From Cryobacterium sp. CG_9.6 (GTDB lineage Bacteria; Actinomycetota; Actinomycetes; Actinomycetales; Microbacteriaceae), in NCBI RefSeq assembly GCF_029893365.1, contig NZ_JARXUZ010000001.1:2604001-2668000 (forward strand): a stretch of 64,000 bases of DNA, read 5' to 3'. Shown piece by piece: positions 40,840-49,817 of this stretch; the stretch's first letter is position 1; the number at the start of each line of letters is the position of its first letter. The position numbers and the translations under genes are program-made. The notes under the pieces were generated by a model. That model was given only the letters and a program-made list of their open reading frames with translations, did not search any database and was not told the origin of the DNA.

Positions 40840-42207
40840 TTAGCCGGCGCCCACGATGAGGAGCGTGGCAGCGAAGACCAGACCTGCTGCAAGGAAGGTG
40901 ATGGTGGTGTAACCCAAAATGTCTCGCATCTTGAGTCCCGCAATGGCGAGCAGCGGCAGCGCCCAAAACGGCTGGATCATGTTCGTCCACTGGTCACCGT
41001 AGGAGACCGCCATGATGGCCACCGACGGGTCGACGCCCAGTCGATTGGCGGCATCGAGCATGATCGGACCCTGCACGGCGAACTGACCACCACCGGACGG
41101 AACGAAGAAGTTCACCAGCCCGGCAGAGAGCAGCGCCATCAGCCCGAAGGTCTGCGGCGTCGAGATATTGACAAAAAAGTCCGAGAAGACGCCGATCAGT
41201 CCGGAACCCACCATCATGCCCAGAATTCCCGCATACAGCGGAAACTGCAGCAGAATATCTCCCACGTTGGCCGCCGCATTACGCACGAGACGCACCAGTT
41301 CGAACGGATTGCGCACCAGCAGAAAGATCAGTGCCAGAAAAGACCAGTTCACAATATCAAGGGTGAGCGTACCGCCCTCAACGAAGTGCACAGCGAGGTA
41401 GGCCACGAGGGCGAGCCCCACGAGCAGAGTGAGAATTCGGCTGGCGTCGAGCCGGTCCGCGGGCGTCACGACCTTCTCCTCCTCGACCTGCTTCTCGCGG
41501 GCATCGAATTCGAGTTCAAAGATCGGTGCGTTGCGTTTCGGCGCCACGATGGCCAGCGCAAGAGCCACGACCACGATGGTGGCGCCAGCAGCGGCGATGT
41601 TCCAGGGCGAGAACGTTGTGTCGCTGAGAGGGATGGTGCGCCCCAGCTGCTCCGCGAGGAATGAACCTTCGGTGGCAGCGGTGAGCGGTCCCGATCCCGA
41701 GTAGCCCATATGCCACACCACGAATCCGGAATATCCGGCAGCCACCAGCAGAGGAAAGTGCAGCTTCACTCCCCGAGCGCGCAGTTGCGCGGCAACTTCC
41801 TTGGCCAACAGGCCTCCCACCACCAGCCCAAGGCCCCACGTGATGAGGCAGGCGAGGGCGGCAACGACGAAGACAAACACATAGGCCTGGAGGGGCGTTC
41901 GAGGAATAGCGCCCAGCTTCGTGAGCAGCCGGTGAACGGGGCTGGTGTTGGCGAGCGCATGTCCGAGCAGCAGGACCAGTGCCATCTGGGTCATGAAGGC
42001 GAGCAGGCCAGCGAGGCCATCGCCCCAACTGCGGATCACGTCGACCGGGCCGACATCGGTGAGGGCAAGCGCAAGGATCGCCACCACAATGGTGAGCACG
42101 ATCACAAAGACGAGGGCACTCGGAATGTAGCGCTCCACGAGCGAATTGATCGGCCTCATGAAGGCCGCAACCGGCCCGTTGGCGCGCTTTTCGCTCACTA
42201 TCGACAT
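40840..42207 (-). CDS. Short-chain fatty acid transporter, AtoE family
   Basis: A 455-aa membrane protein with about twelve membrane helices. It matches the AtoE family of short-chain fatty acid carriers: MRPINSLVERYIPSALVFVI, WGDGLAGLLAFMTQMALVLL, GHALANTSPVHRLL, GYSGFVVWHMGYSGSGPLTA and FFVPSGGGQFAVQGPIMLDA. It probably imports acetoacetate, butyrate or similar acids. No acyl-CoA genes are next to it; the malate synthase gene 1.6 kb away could serve the acetyl-CoA that results, but this is only suggestive. Confidence 0.9.
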   Translation of the reverse strand: MSIVSEKRANGPVAAFMRPINSLVERYIPSALVFVIVLTIVVAILALALTDVGPVDVIRSWGDGLAGLLAFMTQMALVLLLGHALANTSPVHRLLTKLGAIPRTPLQAYVFVFVVAALACLITWGLGLVVGGLLAKEVAAQLRARGVKLHFPLLVAAGYSGFVVWHMGYSGSGPLTAATEGSFLAEQLGRTIPLSDTTFSPWNIAAAGATIVVVALALAIVAPKRNAPIFELEFDAREKQVEEEKVVTPADRLDASRILTLLVGLALVAYLAVHFVEGGTLTLDIVNWSFLALIFLLVRNPFELVRLVRNAAANVGDILLQFPLYAGILGMMVGSGLIGVFSDFFVNISTPQTFGLMALLSAGLVNFFVPSGGGQFAVQGPIMLDAANRLGVDPSVAIMAVSYGDQWTNMIQPFWALPLLAIAGLKMRDILGYTTITFLAAGLVFAATLLIVGAG

Positions 42208-42353
42208 TGATGATCCTCTTGATGTGCCGAGCTGGCATTGCTTCAGGCTGTCTGCACTGACGTCATAAACGTATCAGGCGTCTTTTTGCCGCAGGTTACC
42301 GCGCTCCTAGACTGAGGGAGGCCAAGGCCAGAAGCCGTGAGGAACGTAACACC

Positions 42354-42953
42354 ATGACACAGAACGAAATCGTCTTGATCCGACACGGACAGACCGAATG
42401 GAGCATTACCGGCCAGCACACGGGCCGTACGGATGTACCACTCACCGATTTCGGTCGCCAGCAAGCGGATGCTTTGGGCGGCATGCTCGACGGCGAGCAC
42501 TTCGATCGCGTGCTCTCGAGCCCACTGGTTCGAGCCTGGGAGACGATGGAACGAGCCGGTTACGGCGCTCAGGGCGAGGTCAACACGAACGTTCTCGAGT
42601 GGGATTACGGGGTCTATGAGGGGCGACGCACCGACGATATCCGCACGACCATCCCCGGTTGGTCGGTCTGGACCGACCCGATCCCCGGTGGTGAGACCGT
42701 CGATGCGGTGGGCGCCCGGGCCGACCTCGCCATCGAGCAGTGCCTCTCGGCCGAGGGCCGCGTGGCGGTCTTCGCCCACGGCCACTTTCTGCGCGTGATG
42801 GCGGCTCGGTGGATCGGACTCCCGGCCCTCTCGGGCCAGAGCCTCGGCCTCGGGACCGCCACGGTGTCGACACTGGGCTGGGAGCGCGAGAACCGCGTGC
42901 TGCAGGGCTGGAATGATGCCTGCCACCTCAGCTCCATGGACCCGGTACTTTAG
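42354..42953 (+). CDS. Histidine phosphatase family protein (phosphoglycerate mutase-like)
   Basis: A 199-aa phosphatase. The phospho-histidine is in VLIRHGQTEWSITGQHTGRT (His11), followed by PLTDFGRQQADALG, ERVLSSPL-like FDRVLSSPLVRAWETM, and the second histidine in VAVFAHGHFLRVM. It belongs to the SixA/GpmB/acid-phosphatase class rather than glycolytic Gpm. GAGGAA lies 9 nt before ATG 42354. It converges on the IclR gene with only three bases between stops. Confidence 0.88.
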   Translation: MTQNEIVLIRHGQTEWSITGQHTGRTDVPLTDFGRQQADALGGMLDGEHFDRVLSSPLVRAWETMERAGYGAQGEVNTNVLEWDYGVYEGRRTDDIRTTIPGWSVWTDPIPGGETVDAVGARADLAIEQCLSAEGRVAVFAHGHFLRVMAARWIGLPALSGQSLGLGTATVSTLGWERENRVLQGWNDACHLSSMDPVL

Positions 42954-42956
42954 GGT

Positions 42957-43727
42957 TTAGCTCTCAACCGCCTGCAGGTTCAGGTCGGCGGATAGCGCCT
43001 CGGCAGCGGCTCGCAGGAGCGGGACTGCTCGTTCCGCAAACGAGTCATCGACGCGCGACAGCGGCCCCGAGACGGAGATCGCGGTGAGCGTTGGAGAGTT
43101 GGGAACACCAATGGCGAAGCAGCGCACGCCGGTTTCCTGCTCACCATCGTCGATGGCGTACCCGCGCTCGCGAATGAGCGCCAGATCGGCCAAGAGGTCC
43201 TCCACGCTGCTGATGCTCGAAGCCGTGGCCATCGGCAGTCCGGTTCTGGCGACGAGAGCGCGCACCACGTCGTCCTTCATCTGAGCCAGGATAGCTTTTC
43301 CCACTCCCGTGTCGTGCAGGTGTGCCCGACGCCCCACCTCGGTGAACATCCGCATCGAGTGCTGGGACGGCACCTGCGCAATGTAGAGCACCATGTCGGA
43401 CTCGCGCACCGCCATGTTCGCGGTCTCTCCCAGCTGGTCCACGAGCGATTTCAGCCGCGGGCGAACGAGAACTCCCAGCTGCTGGCTGGCACCCTCACCG
43501 AGCCGAATAAGCCCGGGACCGAGCACATAGCGCCGATTCGCGAGTTGGCGAACGTAACCCTTGGCCACCAGCGTGCGCAACAGTCGGTGCACCGTGGGCA
43601 GAGGCAGCGACGTGGACGTGGCGAGTTCGCTGAGCATCACGTCTCCCCCCGTGGCCGCGAGAATTTCGAGGAGTTCGAAGACGCGCTCAACGGACTGCAC
43701 ACCGCCGGAGGCTGCAGGTTCAGCCAT
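42957..43727 (-). CDS. IclR-family regulator, divergent from malate synthase
   Basis: A 256-aa regulator. The N-terminal helix-turn-helix is GVQSVERVFELLEILAATGG with LATSTSLPLPTVHRLLRTLV; the C-terminal ligand domain includes DTGVGKAILAQM and ETGVRCFAIGVPN. It is transcribed away from aceB across a 102-bp gap with a palindrome that overlaps its own -10. Glyoxylate or allantoin-related control of aceB, as for IclR and AllR, is the natural reading. AGGG upstream of ATG 43727 serves as ribosome binding site. Confidence 0.85.
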   Translation of the reverse strand: MAEPAASGGVQSVERVFELLEILAATGGDVMLSELATSTSLPLPTVHRLLRTLVAKGYVRQLANRRYVLGPGLIRLGEGASQQLGVLVRPRLKSLVDQLGETANMAVRESDMVLYIAQVPSQHSMRMFTEVGRRAHLHDTGVGKAILAQMKDDVVRALVARTGLPMATASSISSVEDLLADLALIRERGYAIDDGEQETGVRCFAIGVPNSPTLTAISVSGPLSRVDDSFAERAVPLLRAAAEALSADLNLQAVES

Positions 43728-43784
43728 GTTTACCCTCCAACAGGGGTCAGAAAGAAATTATTTGTCACGATTCAGAATGTAAAG

Positions 43785-43798
43785 TCCATTATACGGAA
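43785..43798. promoter_or_regulatory. Candidate IclR operator and minus-strand -10
   Basis: TCCATTATACGGAA (43785-43798) is an imperfect palindrome of the TCC-N7-GGA type bound by several IclR-family regulators. Read on the minus strand it contains TATAAT (43788-43793), a perfect -10 for the regulator gene, so binding would give autorepression and could act on aceB as well. Confidence 0.5.
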
Positions 43799-43829
43799 AC
43801 ACCGCGCACGTGAAGCAGAGGATTGACAG

Positions 43830-45458
43830 ATGTCGATAACAGTCACACCGCCCCACCCCGTAGAACGAGCCGACGAAATTCTCACGCCGGAGGCACTCGC
43901 GTTCCTGGAGAAGTTGCACCAGAAGTTCGCCGCCACCCGCAGCGAGCGCCTCACTGCCAGGGCAACGCGACGCGCCGCGGTAGCACGCACGGGCACTCTG
44001 GATTTTCTGACCGAAACGGCGCACATCCGCTCCGGTGACTGGCAGGTCGCTCCTGCACCGTTGCCGCTCCAGGATCGTCGTGTGGAGATGACTGGCCCGG
44101 CCTCACCGGCCAAAATGGCAATCAATGCGCTCAACTCCGGTGCCAAGGTCTGGCTCGCCGACTTCGAAGACGCGAGCACGCCCACGTGGCACAACGTGGT
44201 GGATTCCCAGCTCTCGCTCCTCGATGCCACTCGGGGCACCCTCTCGTACACCTCTCCCGAGGGCAAGGAATATTCGCTTCGAACGGATGCGCCTCTCTCG
44301 GTCGTCGTGATGCGCCCTCGTGGTTGGCACCTGAATGAGTCCAACATCACTGTTGACGGCGCCCCGGGCATCGGCGCCCTCGTGGACTTCGGTTTGCACT
44401 TCTTTCACAACGCCGCAACGCTTCTGCACAGCGGAAGTGGTCCCTATTACTATCTGCCCAAGCTCGAGAGCCACCTGGAGGCCCGGCTGTGGAACGACAT
44501 CTTCGTGTTCGCGCAGAACGAGCTCGGCATCGCCCAGGGCTCGATCCGCGCCACCGTGCTGATTGAAACGATTCCCGCCGCGTTCGAGATGGACGAGATT
44601 CTCTACGAACTTCGGGACCACGCCTCCGGCCTGAACGCGGGGCGCTGGGATTACCTGTTCAGCATGATCAAGTATTTCCGCGACGCGGGCGTGGCCTTCT
44701 CTTTGCCCGACCGGGCCGACATTTCGATGACCGCGCCGTTTATGCGCGCGTACACCGAACTGCTCGTCAAAACCTGCCACCGACGTGGCGCCTTCGCCAT
44801 GGGCGGAATGGCAGCCGTCATCCCCAACCGTCGTGAACCTCTCATCACCGCGCAGGCGTTCGACAAGGTTCGTGCCGACAAAACCCGTGAGGCGGGCGAC
44901 GGCTTCGACGGTTCATGGGTCGCCCACCCCGACCTGGTGCCCGTGTGCCGTGAGGTCTTTGACTCCGTGCTCGGCGAGCGTGCAAACCAGATCGATCGTC
45001 AGCGCCCCGAGGTCGAGGTGACGGCAGCCGATCTTCTCGACGTCACGAGCGCTCCCGGCCGAGCCACCGAGGTGGGCCTGCGCTCGAACCTGTATGTGGC
45101 CGTCGCCTACATTGCCGTGTGGCTCTCGGGTAACGGCGCCGTCGCTATTCACAACCTGATGGAGGACGCGGCAACGGCCGAGATCTCCCGCTCACAGGTG
45201 TGGCAGCAGATTCGGAACGGGGTAACGCTGAGCGACACCGGTGCCACCGTGACACGCGAGCTGGTGACACGCATCCTCGCGGAGGAGACGGCCCGCCTGC
45301 GCACGGAGGTCGACGACGAGCTGTTCACCAGCTTCTACGCCCCGGCCGGTGATCTCGTCGCGGAGATCTGCTTGAGCGAGGAGTTCACGGACTTTCTCAC
45401 CCAGCCCGCCTACGAGTTGCTCGTGAGCACCGCGCTGGTTGCGGCTGCCGCCCGCTGA
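43830..45458 (+). CDS. aceB: Malate synthase A
   Basis: A 542-aa enzyme that condenses acetyl-CoA with glyoxylate to malate. Family motifs are clear: the N-terminal ILTPEALAFLEKLHQKF, then KVWLADFEDASTPTWHNVVD, GPYYYLPKLESHLEARLWND, SIRATVLIETIPAAFEMDEI, LNAGRWDYLFSMIK, and the C-terminal GNGAVAIHNLMEDAATAEIS with SQVWQQIRNGV. The length is that of the A isoform. GAGGA lies 8 nt before ATG 43830. Isocitrate lyase is not adjacent, so the glyoxylate may come from another route such as purine breakdown. Confidence 0.95.
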   Translation: MSITVTPPHPVERADEILTPEALAFLEKLHQKFAATRSERLTARATRRAAVARTGTLDFLTETAHIRSGDWQVAPAPLPLQDRRVEMTGPASPAKMAINALNSGAKVWLADFEDASTPTWHNVVDSQLSLLDATRGTLSYTSPEGKEYSLRTDAPLSVVVMRPRGWHLNESNITVDGAPGIGALVDFGLHFFHNAATLLHSGSGPYYYLPKLESHLEARLWNDIFVFAQNELGIAQGSIRATVLIETIPAAFEMDEILYELRDHASGLNAGRWDYLFSMIKYFRDAGVAFSLPDRADISMTAPFMRAYTELLVKTCHRRGAFAMGGMAAVIPNRREPLITAQAFDKVRADKTREAGDGFDGSWVAHPDLVPVCREVFDSVLGERANQIDRQRPEVEVTAADLLDVTSAPGRATEVGLRSNLYVAVAYIAVWLSGNGAVAIHNLMEDAATAEISRSQVWQQIRNGVTLSDTGATVTRELVTRILAEETARLRTEVDDELFTSFYAPAGDLVAEICLSEEFTDFLTQPAYELLVSTALVAAAAR

Positions 45459-45479
45459 TTCGACGCTGCTGATCCACCA

Positions 45480-45521
45480 GGCGGTGGTGTCGACGAGAGC
45501 CCTCTCGTTGACACCACCGCC
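45480..45521 (+). terminator. Terminator of aceB
   Basis: GGCGGTGGTGTCGACGAGAG (45480-45499) pairs with the segment 45502-45521 over 20 positions with one G.T pair, followed by TTTCTTGTCT. It is a strong intrinsic terminator for the plus strand and ends ten bases before the stop of the convergent gene. Confidence 0.85.
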
Positions 45522-45530
45522 TTTCTTGTC

Positions 45531-46160
45531 TCAGTGATAACCGTCCCGCGCCTCTCTCAACGTGGGGCCCTGTATCGTCAGCACGTGCGCGGTCGACCTG
45601 CCCGCACGATAGGTCTGACGAGGGTCCAGCAGGAGCGCTGCTCCCTGGCCTAACTCGGCCCCGTTCACAGTGACGCTGCCTCGGAGGGCAACGAGGAGCT
45701 GTGCGCCCCCAGGAAGATCACCACTTGGATTCACCGGACCTGCAATGCAGGCGGGCGCGGCGGAGGTACCCGAGAACGTGAGCACGATAACAGTGCTCGC
45801 CCCGGGAGGTCGCAGTTTGGATCGTTCGAAGTACACGGTGGAGTTCATCACGGCCAGAACCTCATCACGCCGGAGCACACGGCTCGAGCCGGCAGTGCGA
45901 ACCGCAACCTGCGGTCCGGCAAGCCCGATGACGAAGTGGTGGGTCCCGGCAGGCCCCACCAGGAGGCCGAGAGAATCCTGCAGCTCCACCACGCGAAGCT
46001 GCCAGCGCAAAGACAAATCGTCGTCAAGGTCTGCCCAAATCTCTCGGGCTGTGCCCCGGCCCTCATCGAGAGCCTGGCGAGGAATGTCGGAGAAACGGAT
46101 CGTGCGCGGAGGAACACGGTGAGCATTGACACCGCCAGTGTCTCCTGCGATCGTGCTCAT
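45531..46160 (-). CDS. HutD/Ves-like cupin-fold protein
   Basis: A 209-aa protein that fits the HutD/Ves pattern: RFSDIPRQALDEGRGTAREI near the N-terminus, SLRWQLRVVELQDSLG, and a second beta-rich half ending GQGAALLLDPRQTYRAG. HutD proteins occur with histidine-utilisation genes and are bicupins of unclear activity. No hut genes are in the window. Metal-binding residues are not obvious. AGGGA precedes ATG 46160. A generic RmlC-like cupin is the alternative. Confidence 0.55.
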   Translation of the reverse strand: MSTIAGDTGGVNAHRVPPRTIRFSDIPRQALDEGRGTAREIWADLDDDLSLRWQLRVVELQDSLGLLVGPAGTHHFVIGLAGPQVAVRTAGSSRVLRRDEVLAVMNSTVYFERSKLRPPGASTVIVLTFSGTSAAPACIAGPVNPSGDLPGGAQLLVALRGSVTVNGAELGQGAALLLDPRQTYRAGRSTAHVLTIQGPTLREARDGYH

Positions 46161-46193
46161 GCTCTGTCCCTACTGGCGTTACACGACACAGCG

Positions 46194-46231
46194 ATGTGCT
46201 GGATGGTTCGCAAATCAACCATCCAGCACAT
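46194..46231 (-). terminator. Terminator hairpin of the ammonium transporter gene
   Basis: ATGTGCTGGATGGTT (46194-46208) pairs perfectly with AACCATCCAGCACAT (46217-46231) around an 8-nt loop, 28 bp downstream of the amt stop. No T-run follows. Confidence 0.7.
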
Positions 46232-46258
46232 CTCGAGTCACGGGCGGGGTGTGCTCAG

Positions 46259-47527
46259 TTAGGCCTTGATGTCGGCGAGAACGTAGCCTTCCTCGCCGTG
46301 CATCACAGAGTCGATGCCGGCGATTTCGTCTTCGTTCTTCACGCGGAAGCCAATCGTCTTCTCGATGATGAAGGCGATGACGAAGGCAAGGACGAAGGAG
46401 TAGATGAGGACAGAGAATGCGGCAATCGCCTGAACGAGAAGCTGCGTGCCGTCGCCGCCCATGAAGAGGCCGGTTCCGTTGGCGAAGAAGCCCAGGTAGA
46501 GGGTACCGATGAGGCCACCCACGAGGTGGATTCCCACAACGTCAAGCGAGTCATCGAATCCGAGCTTGAATTTCAAGTTGACAGCCATGGAGCAAACCGC
46601 GCCCGCCAGGACACCGAGCACGATGGCCCAGATCGGGTGCAGCGACGCACACGCCGGGGTGATGGCAACCAGTCCGGCAACAGCACCGGATGCGGCACCA
46701 ATCGACGTGGGCTTACCGTCACGGATCTTTTCCACCACAAGCCAGGCCAGCAGTGCGGCCGAGGGTGCCGCAATCGTGTTCACGAAGGCCAGTGCTGCCG
46801 TTGCGTCTGCGGCCAATTCCGAGCCCGCATTGAATCCAAACCAGCCGAACCACAGCAGTCCAGCTCCGAGGAGCACGAAGGGAGGGTTGTGGGCCACGTC
46901 GACGCCCTTCTGGAAGCCGACACGCTTGCCCAGCACCAGAGCGAGTGCGAGAGCAGCGGCTCCGGCACAGATGTGCACGGCCGTACCACCCGCGAAGTCG
47001 ATGGTTCCGAGGCCGAAGACCGACTGCAGGCCGTAGGTAATCCAGCCGCCGTAGGCGAAGCTACCGTCTTCGGCCAGACCAAAGTTGAAGACCCAGCTGG
47101 CCACGGGGAAGTACACGACGGTCGCCCAGATTCCAGCGAAGATCATCCAGGAGCCGAACTTAGCGCGGTCTGCGATTGCGCCCGAGATGAGCGCGACGGT
47201 GAGAATGGCGAACGTAGCCTGGAAGGCAACGAAGGCAAGCGGTGGGTAGGCCGCACCCTCCGGCGTTTCCAGGGCTGCCGTGAGCCCGATGTTGGACCAG
47301 TCAATCGACCAGGGTGCCACCGTGCCCTCGGATCCGGGGAAGGCGATCGCATAGCCGTAGACCACCCAGAGCACGCCGATGAGTCCTAATGCGCCGAAGC
47401 TCATCATCATCATGCTGATGACGCTCTTGGCCTTGACCAGTCCGCCGTAGAAGAATGCGAGTCCGGGTGTCATCAACAGCACGAATGCTGCGCAGATGAG
47501 CAAGAACGCGGTATTGCCTTGATCCAT
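46259..47527 (-). CDS. amt: Ammonium transporter
   Basis: A 422-aa Amt/MEP/Rh channel with about eleven membrane helices. Characteristic segments are NTAFLLICAAFVLLMTPGLA, FFYGGLVKAKSVISMMMMSF, DFAGGTAVHICAGAAALALA (first pore His in VHICAG), and DSLDVVGIHLVGGLIGTLYL (second pore His). The C-terminal tail that couples to PII is present (EKTIGFRVKNEDEIAGID). In many actinobacteria glnK and glnD follow amt; here a hairpin and an unrelated gene follow instead. AGAGAGG precedes ATG 47527. Confidence 0.95.
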   Translation of the reverse strand: MDQGNTAFLLICAAFVLLMTPGLAFFYGGLVKAKSVISMMMMSFGALGLIGVLWVVYGYAIAFPGSEGTVAPWSIDWSNIGLTAALETPEGAAYPPLAFVAFQATFAILTVALISGAIADRAKFGSWMIFAGIWATVVYFPVASWVFNFGLAEDGSFAYGGWITYGLQSVFGLGTIDFAGGTAVHICAGAAALALALVLGKRVGFQKGVDVAHNPPFVLLGAGLLWFGWFGFNAGSELAADATAALAFVNTIAAPSAALLAWLVVEKIRDGKPTSIGAASGAVAGLVAITPACASLHPIWAIVLGVLAGAVCSMAVNLKFKLGFDDSLDVVGIHLVGGLIGTLYLGFFANGTGLFMGGDGTQLLVQAIAAFSVLIYSFVLAFVIAFIIEKTIGFRVKNEDEIAGIDSVMHGEEGYVLADIKA

Positions 47528-47727
47528 GTGAAAAACCTCTCTGCAGTGACGCAGCGGTTCGCGTCGGGTATTCAGACTCTGACAGGACTGTGTTACGCGT
47601 TCGGCGACGTATTATTTCCACCATGTTGCAGAGGGCGTTCCCAGGTAAACAACAGATGACGCGGACGACAGACCACTATAAAATCCGCATTCAGGGTCAA
47701 TGGATGTGCCGCGTTTAGACTTATTGC

Positions 47728-48012
47728 ATGACTGACACAGCAACGTCCACGGAGTCCACCGCGTCGCGCATCACCATGTTCGGCGCTGAATGGTGCGGCG
47801 ATTGCCGCCGGTCGAAGAAGGTACTCGATGGCCTGGGCGTGGACTACGACTACGTCGATCTGGAGAGCGTCGAAGACGGTGCCGACCGGGCCAAGGCCAT
47901 CAGCGGGCTCTCCAAGATCCCGGTCATCGTGTTCCCCGACAACACGCACGTCGTCGAACCCACAGATGCTGATCTGCGCGCCAAGCTGGCGGAGTTTGCT
48001 CCCACCGCCTGA
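47728..48012 (+). CDS. Glutaredoxin-fold protein, mycoredoxin-like
   Basis: A 94-aa thiol oxidoreductase. The active site is EWCGDCRRSKKVLDGLGV (Cys23 and Cys26) and the cis-proline is in SKIPVIVFPDNTHVVEPTD. Glutaredoxins of actinobacteria that work with mycothiol have this length and shape; a mycothiol-dependent dehydrogenase lies next to it. TAGACT lies 6 nt before ATG 47728 with no ribosome binding site, so the mRNA may be leaderless. Confidence 0.85.
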   Translation: MTDTATSTESTASRITMFGAEWCGDCRRSKKVLDGLGVDYDYVDLESVEDGADRAKAISGLSKIPVIVFPDNTHVVEPTDADLRAKLAEFAPTA

Positions 48013-48070
48013 CTCGCGGGGTTCCACTTGCTAGGGTAAACGGCCCGTCCACCCTGCTTTGAGGAGTTCC

Positions 48071-49165
48071 ATGCCCATCACCGTTCACGGCGTCATCGTT
48101 CGTTCGAAGGGCGCCCCGGTGGAGCTCACCGAGATCGTCATCCCTGATCCCGGTCCCGGCGAGGTGATCGTTGACATCGAAACCTGCGGCGTGTGCCACA
48201 CCGACTTCCACTACAAGGAGGGCGGCATCAGTGATGACTTCCCCTTTCTGCTGGGACATGAGGCCGCTGGGCGGGTGAGCGTCATTGGCGCCGGCGTCAC
48301 CCATGTGGCGGTCGGTGACTTTGTTGTGCTCAATTGGCGTGCGGTGTGCGGCGACTGCCGCGCGTGCAAGCGCGCCGAGCCCTGGTACTGCTTCAACACC
48401 TTCAACGCCACGCAGAAGATGACCCTCACCGATGGCACACCGCTCAGCCCCGCGCTCGGAATCGGCGCCTTCGCCGATAAAACCCTCGTGCACGAGAAAC
48501 AGTGCACCAAGGTGAATGCGGATGCCGACCCCGCGGCGGTCGGACTGCTCGGCTGCGGCATCATGGCTGGCATCGGCGCCGCCATGAACACCGGCAACGT
48601 GACACACGGTGACTCGGTCGCCGTGATCGGGTGCGGCGGGGTAGGTAATGCGGCGGTTGTCGGATCGAAGCTCGCCGGGGCATCCGTCATCATCGCCATC
48701 GATCGCGACCCGAAAAAGCTCGCCAAGGCCCTAGACCTCGGTGCCACCCACCGGATTGACTCGTCGGACCTCGACGAGGCCGGGGTGGTTGCCGTCGTGC
48801 AGGCGCTAACCGGCGGCTTCGGAGCAGACGTAGTCATTGACGCCGTTGGGCGCCCCGAAACCTGGCGCCAGGCGTTCTACGCTCGCGACCTCGCCGGCAC
48901 CGTGGTGCTCGTGGGCGTACCCACACCGGAGATGATGCTCGAAATTCCGCTGCTGGATGTGTTCGGCCGCGGCGGCTCACTCAAATCGTCCTGGTACGGC
49001 GACTGCCTCCCCGAACGGGATTTCCCCATGCTCACCGACCTGTACCTGCAGGGTCGCCTCCCCCTCGACGACTTTGTCAGTGAAAAGATTGGCATCACCG
49101 AGATCGATGCGGCATTCGACAAGATGGCCCGCGGCGACGTGCTGCGCTCGGTTGTGGTGCTCTGA
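48071..49165 (+). CDS. mscR: S-(hydroxymethyl)mycothiol dehydrogenase / S-nitrosomycothiol reductase
   Basis: A 364-aa zinc alcohol dehydrogenase of class III. The catalytic zinc site is [12 protein letters not shown] with GHEAAGRV; the structural zinc cysteines are [15 protein letters not shown]. The cofactor motif is [14 protein letters not shown], and the NAD-selecting Asp is in IAIDRD. The substrate loop ([20 protein letters not shown]) is typical of the mycothiol-dependent enzymes, which oxidise the formaldehyde-mycothiol adduct. ATG 48071 has GAGGAG in front. Its stop overlaps a hydrolase gene that is frameshifted. Confidence 0.88.
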   Translation: MPITVHGVIVRSKGAPVELTEIVIPDPGPGEVIVDIETCGVCHTDFHYKEGGISDDFPFLLGHEAAGRVSVIGAGVTHVAVGDFVVLNWRAVCGDCRACKRAEPWYCFNTFNATQKMTLTDGTPLSPALGIGAFADKTLVHEKQCTKVNADADPAAVGLLGCGIMAGIGAAMNTGNVTHGDSVAVIGCGGVGNAAVVGSKLAGASVIIAIDRDPKKLAKALDLGATHRIDSSDLDEAGVVAVVQALTGGFGADVVIDAVGRPETWRQAFYARDLAGTVVLVGVPTPEMMLEIPLLDVFGRGGSLKSSWYGDCLPERDFPMLTDLYLQGRLPLDDFVSEKIGITEIDAAFDKMARGDVLRSVVVL

Positions 49166-49790
49166 TGGTTGCGCGCATTGACCAGCTCATCACCGCCGGC
49201 ACCTTCAGCCTGGATGGCGGCACCTGGGACGTGGAAAACAACGTGTGGATCATCGGCGACGACACGGAGTGCATCGTTTTCGACGCCGCACACGACGCCG
49301 ACGCGATTCTAAAGGCGATTGGGAGCGCACCCTGCGCGGCATCTACTGCACCCATGCCCACAACGATCACATCGGCGCGGTAGCCGGCGTTCAGGCTGTT
49401 ACGGGCGCACCCGTCTTCCTGCACCCCGACGAGGACATGCTGTGGCGCACGGTCTACCCGGATGCCCCGTATGAGACCCTGAAAGACGGCCAACGTCTAT
49501 CGGTGGCGGGCATTGAACTTGAGGTTATCCACACCCCCGGTCATTCGCCCGGTGCCGTCTGCGTGTACGCTGCCGCGCTCGGCACCGTCTTCAGCGGGGA
49601 CACCCTGTTTCATGGCGGCCCCGGAGCCACCGGTCGCTCCTACAGCGACTTCCCGACCATCATCGAATCGATCACCAACCGACTATTGCTCCTGCCGGCC
49701 GAAACGGTGGTGCTCCCCGGACACGGTGACTCCACCACGATTGGAGCCGAAGCGGGCGACCGTGAGAAATGGATTACTCGCGGCCACTGA
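49165..49790 (+). pseudogene. Metallo-beta-lactamase-fold hydrolase, frameshifted
   Basis: The reading starts at ATG 49165, overlapping the mscR stop (TGATG), and runs well through VENNVWIIGDDTECIVFDAA and DADAILKAIG. At GGG 49321-49323 the frame must change: the +1 frame continues ERTLRGIYCTHAHNDHIGAV with the metal-binding HxHxDH, then HTPGHSPGAVCVY, FSGDTLFHGGPGATGRS and VVLPGHGDSTT to the stop at 49788-49790. One missing base in the GGG run explains everything; the intact protein would have about 208 residues. The partner of mscR in other actinobacteria is such a hydrolase, thought to act on S-formylmycothiol. It is either a real pseudogene or a sequencing error. Confidence 0.8.
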
Positions 49791-49817
49791 ACCCTGCGGT
49801 CCGCAGCCGGCACGAAT

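Noticed and set aside
46196-47389. 397-codon plus-strand frame over amt
   Set aside because: The sense gene on the minus strand is an unmistakable transporter; the other frame is charged and repetitive without motifs.
49310-49330. Programmed frameshift in the hydrolase gene
   Set aside because: There is no slippery heptamer or downstream pseudoknot that I can see, and the family is normally encoded in one frame. A mutation or read error is simpler.
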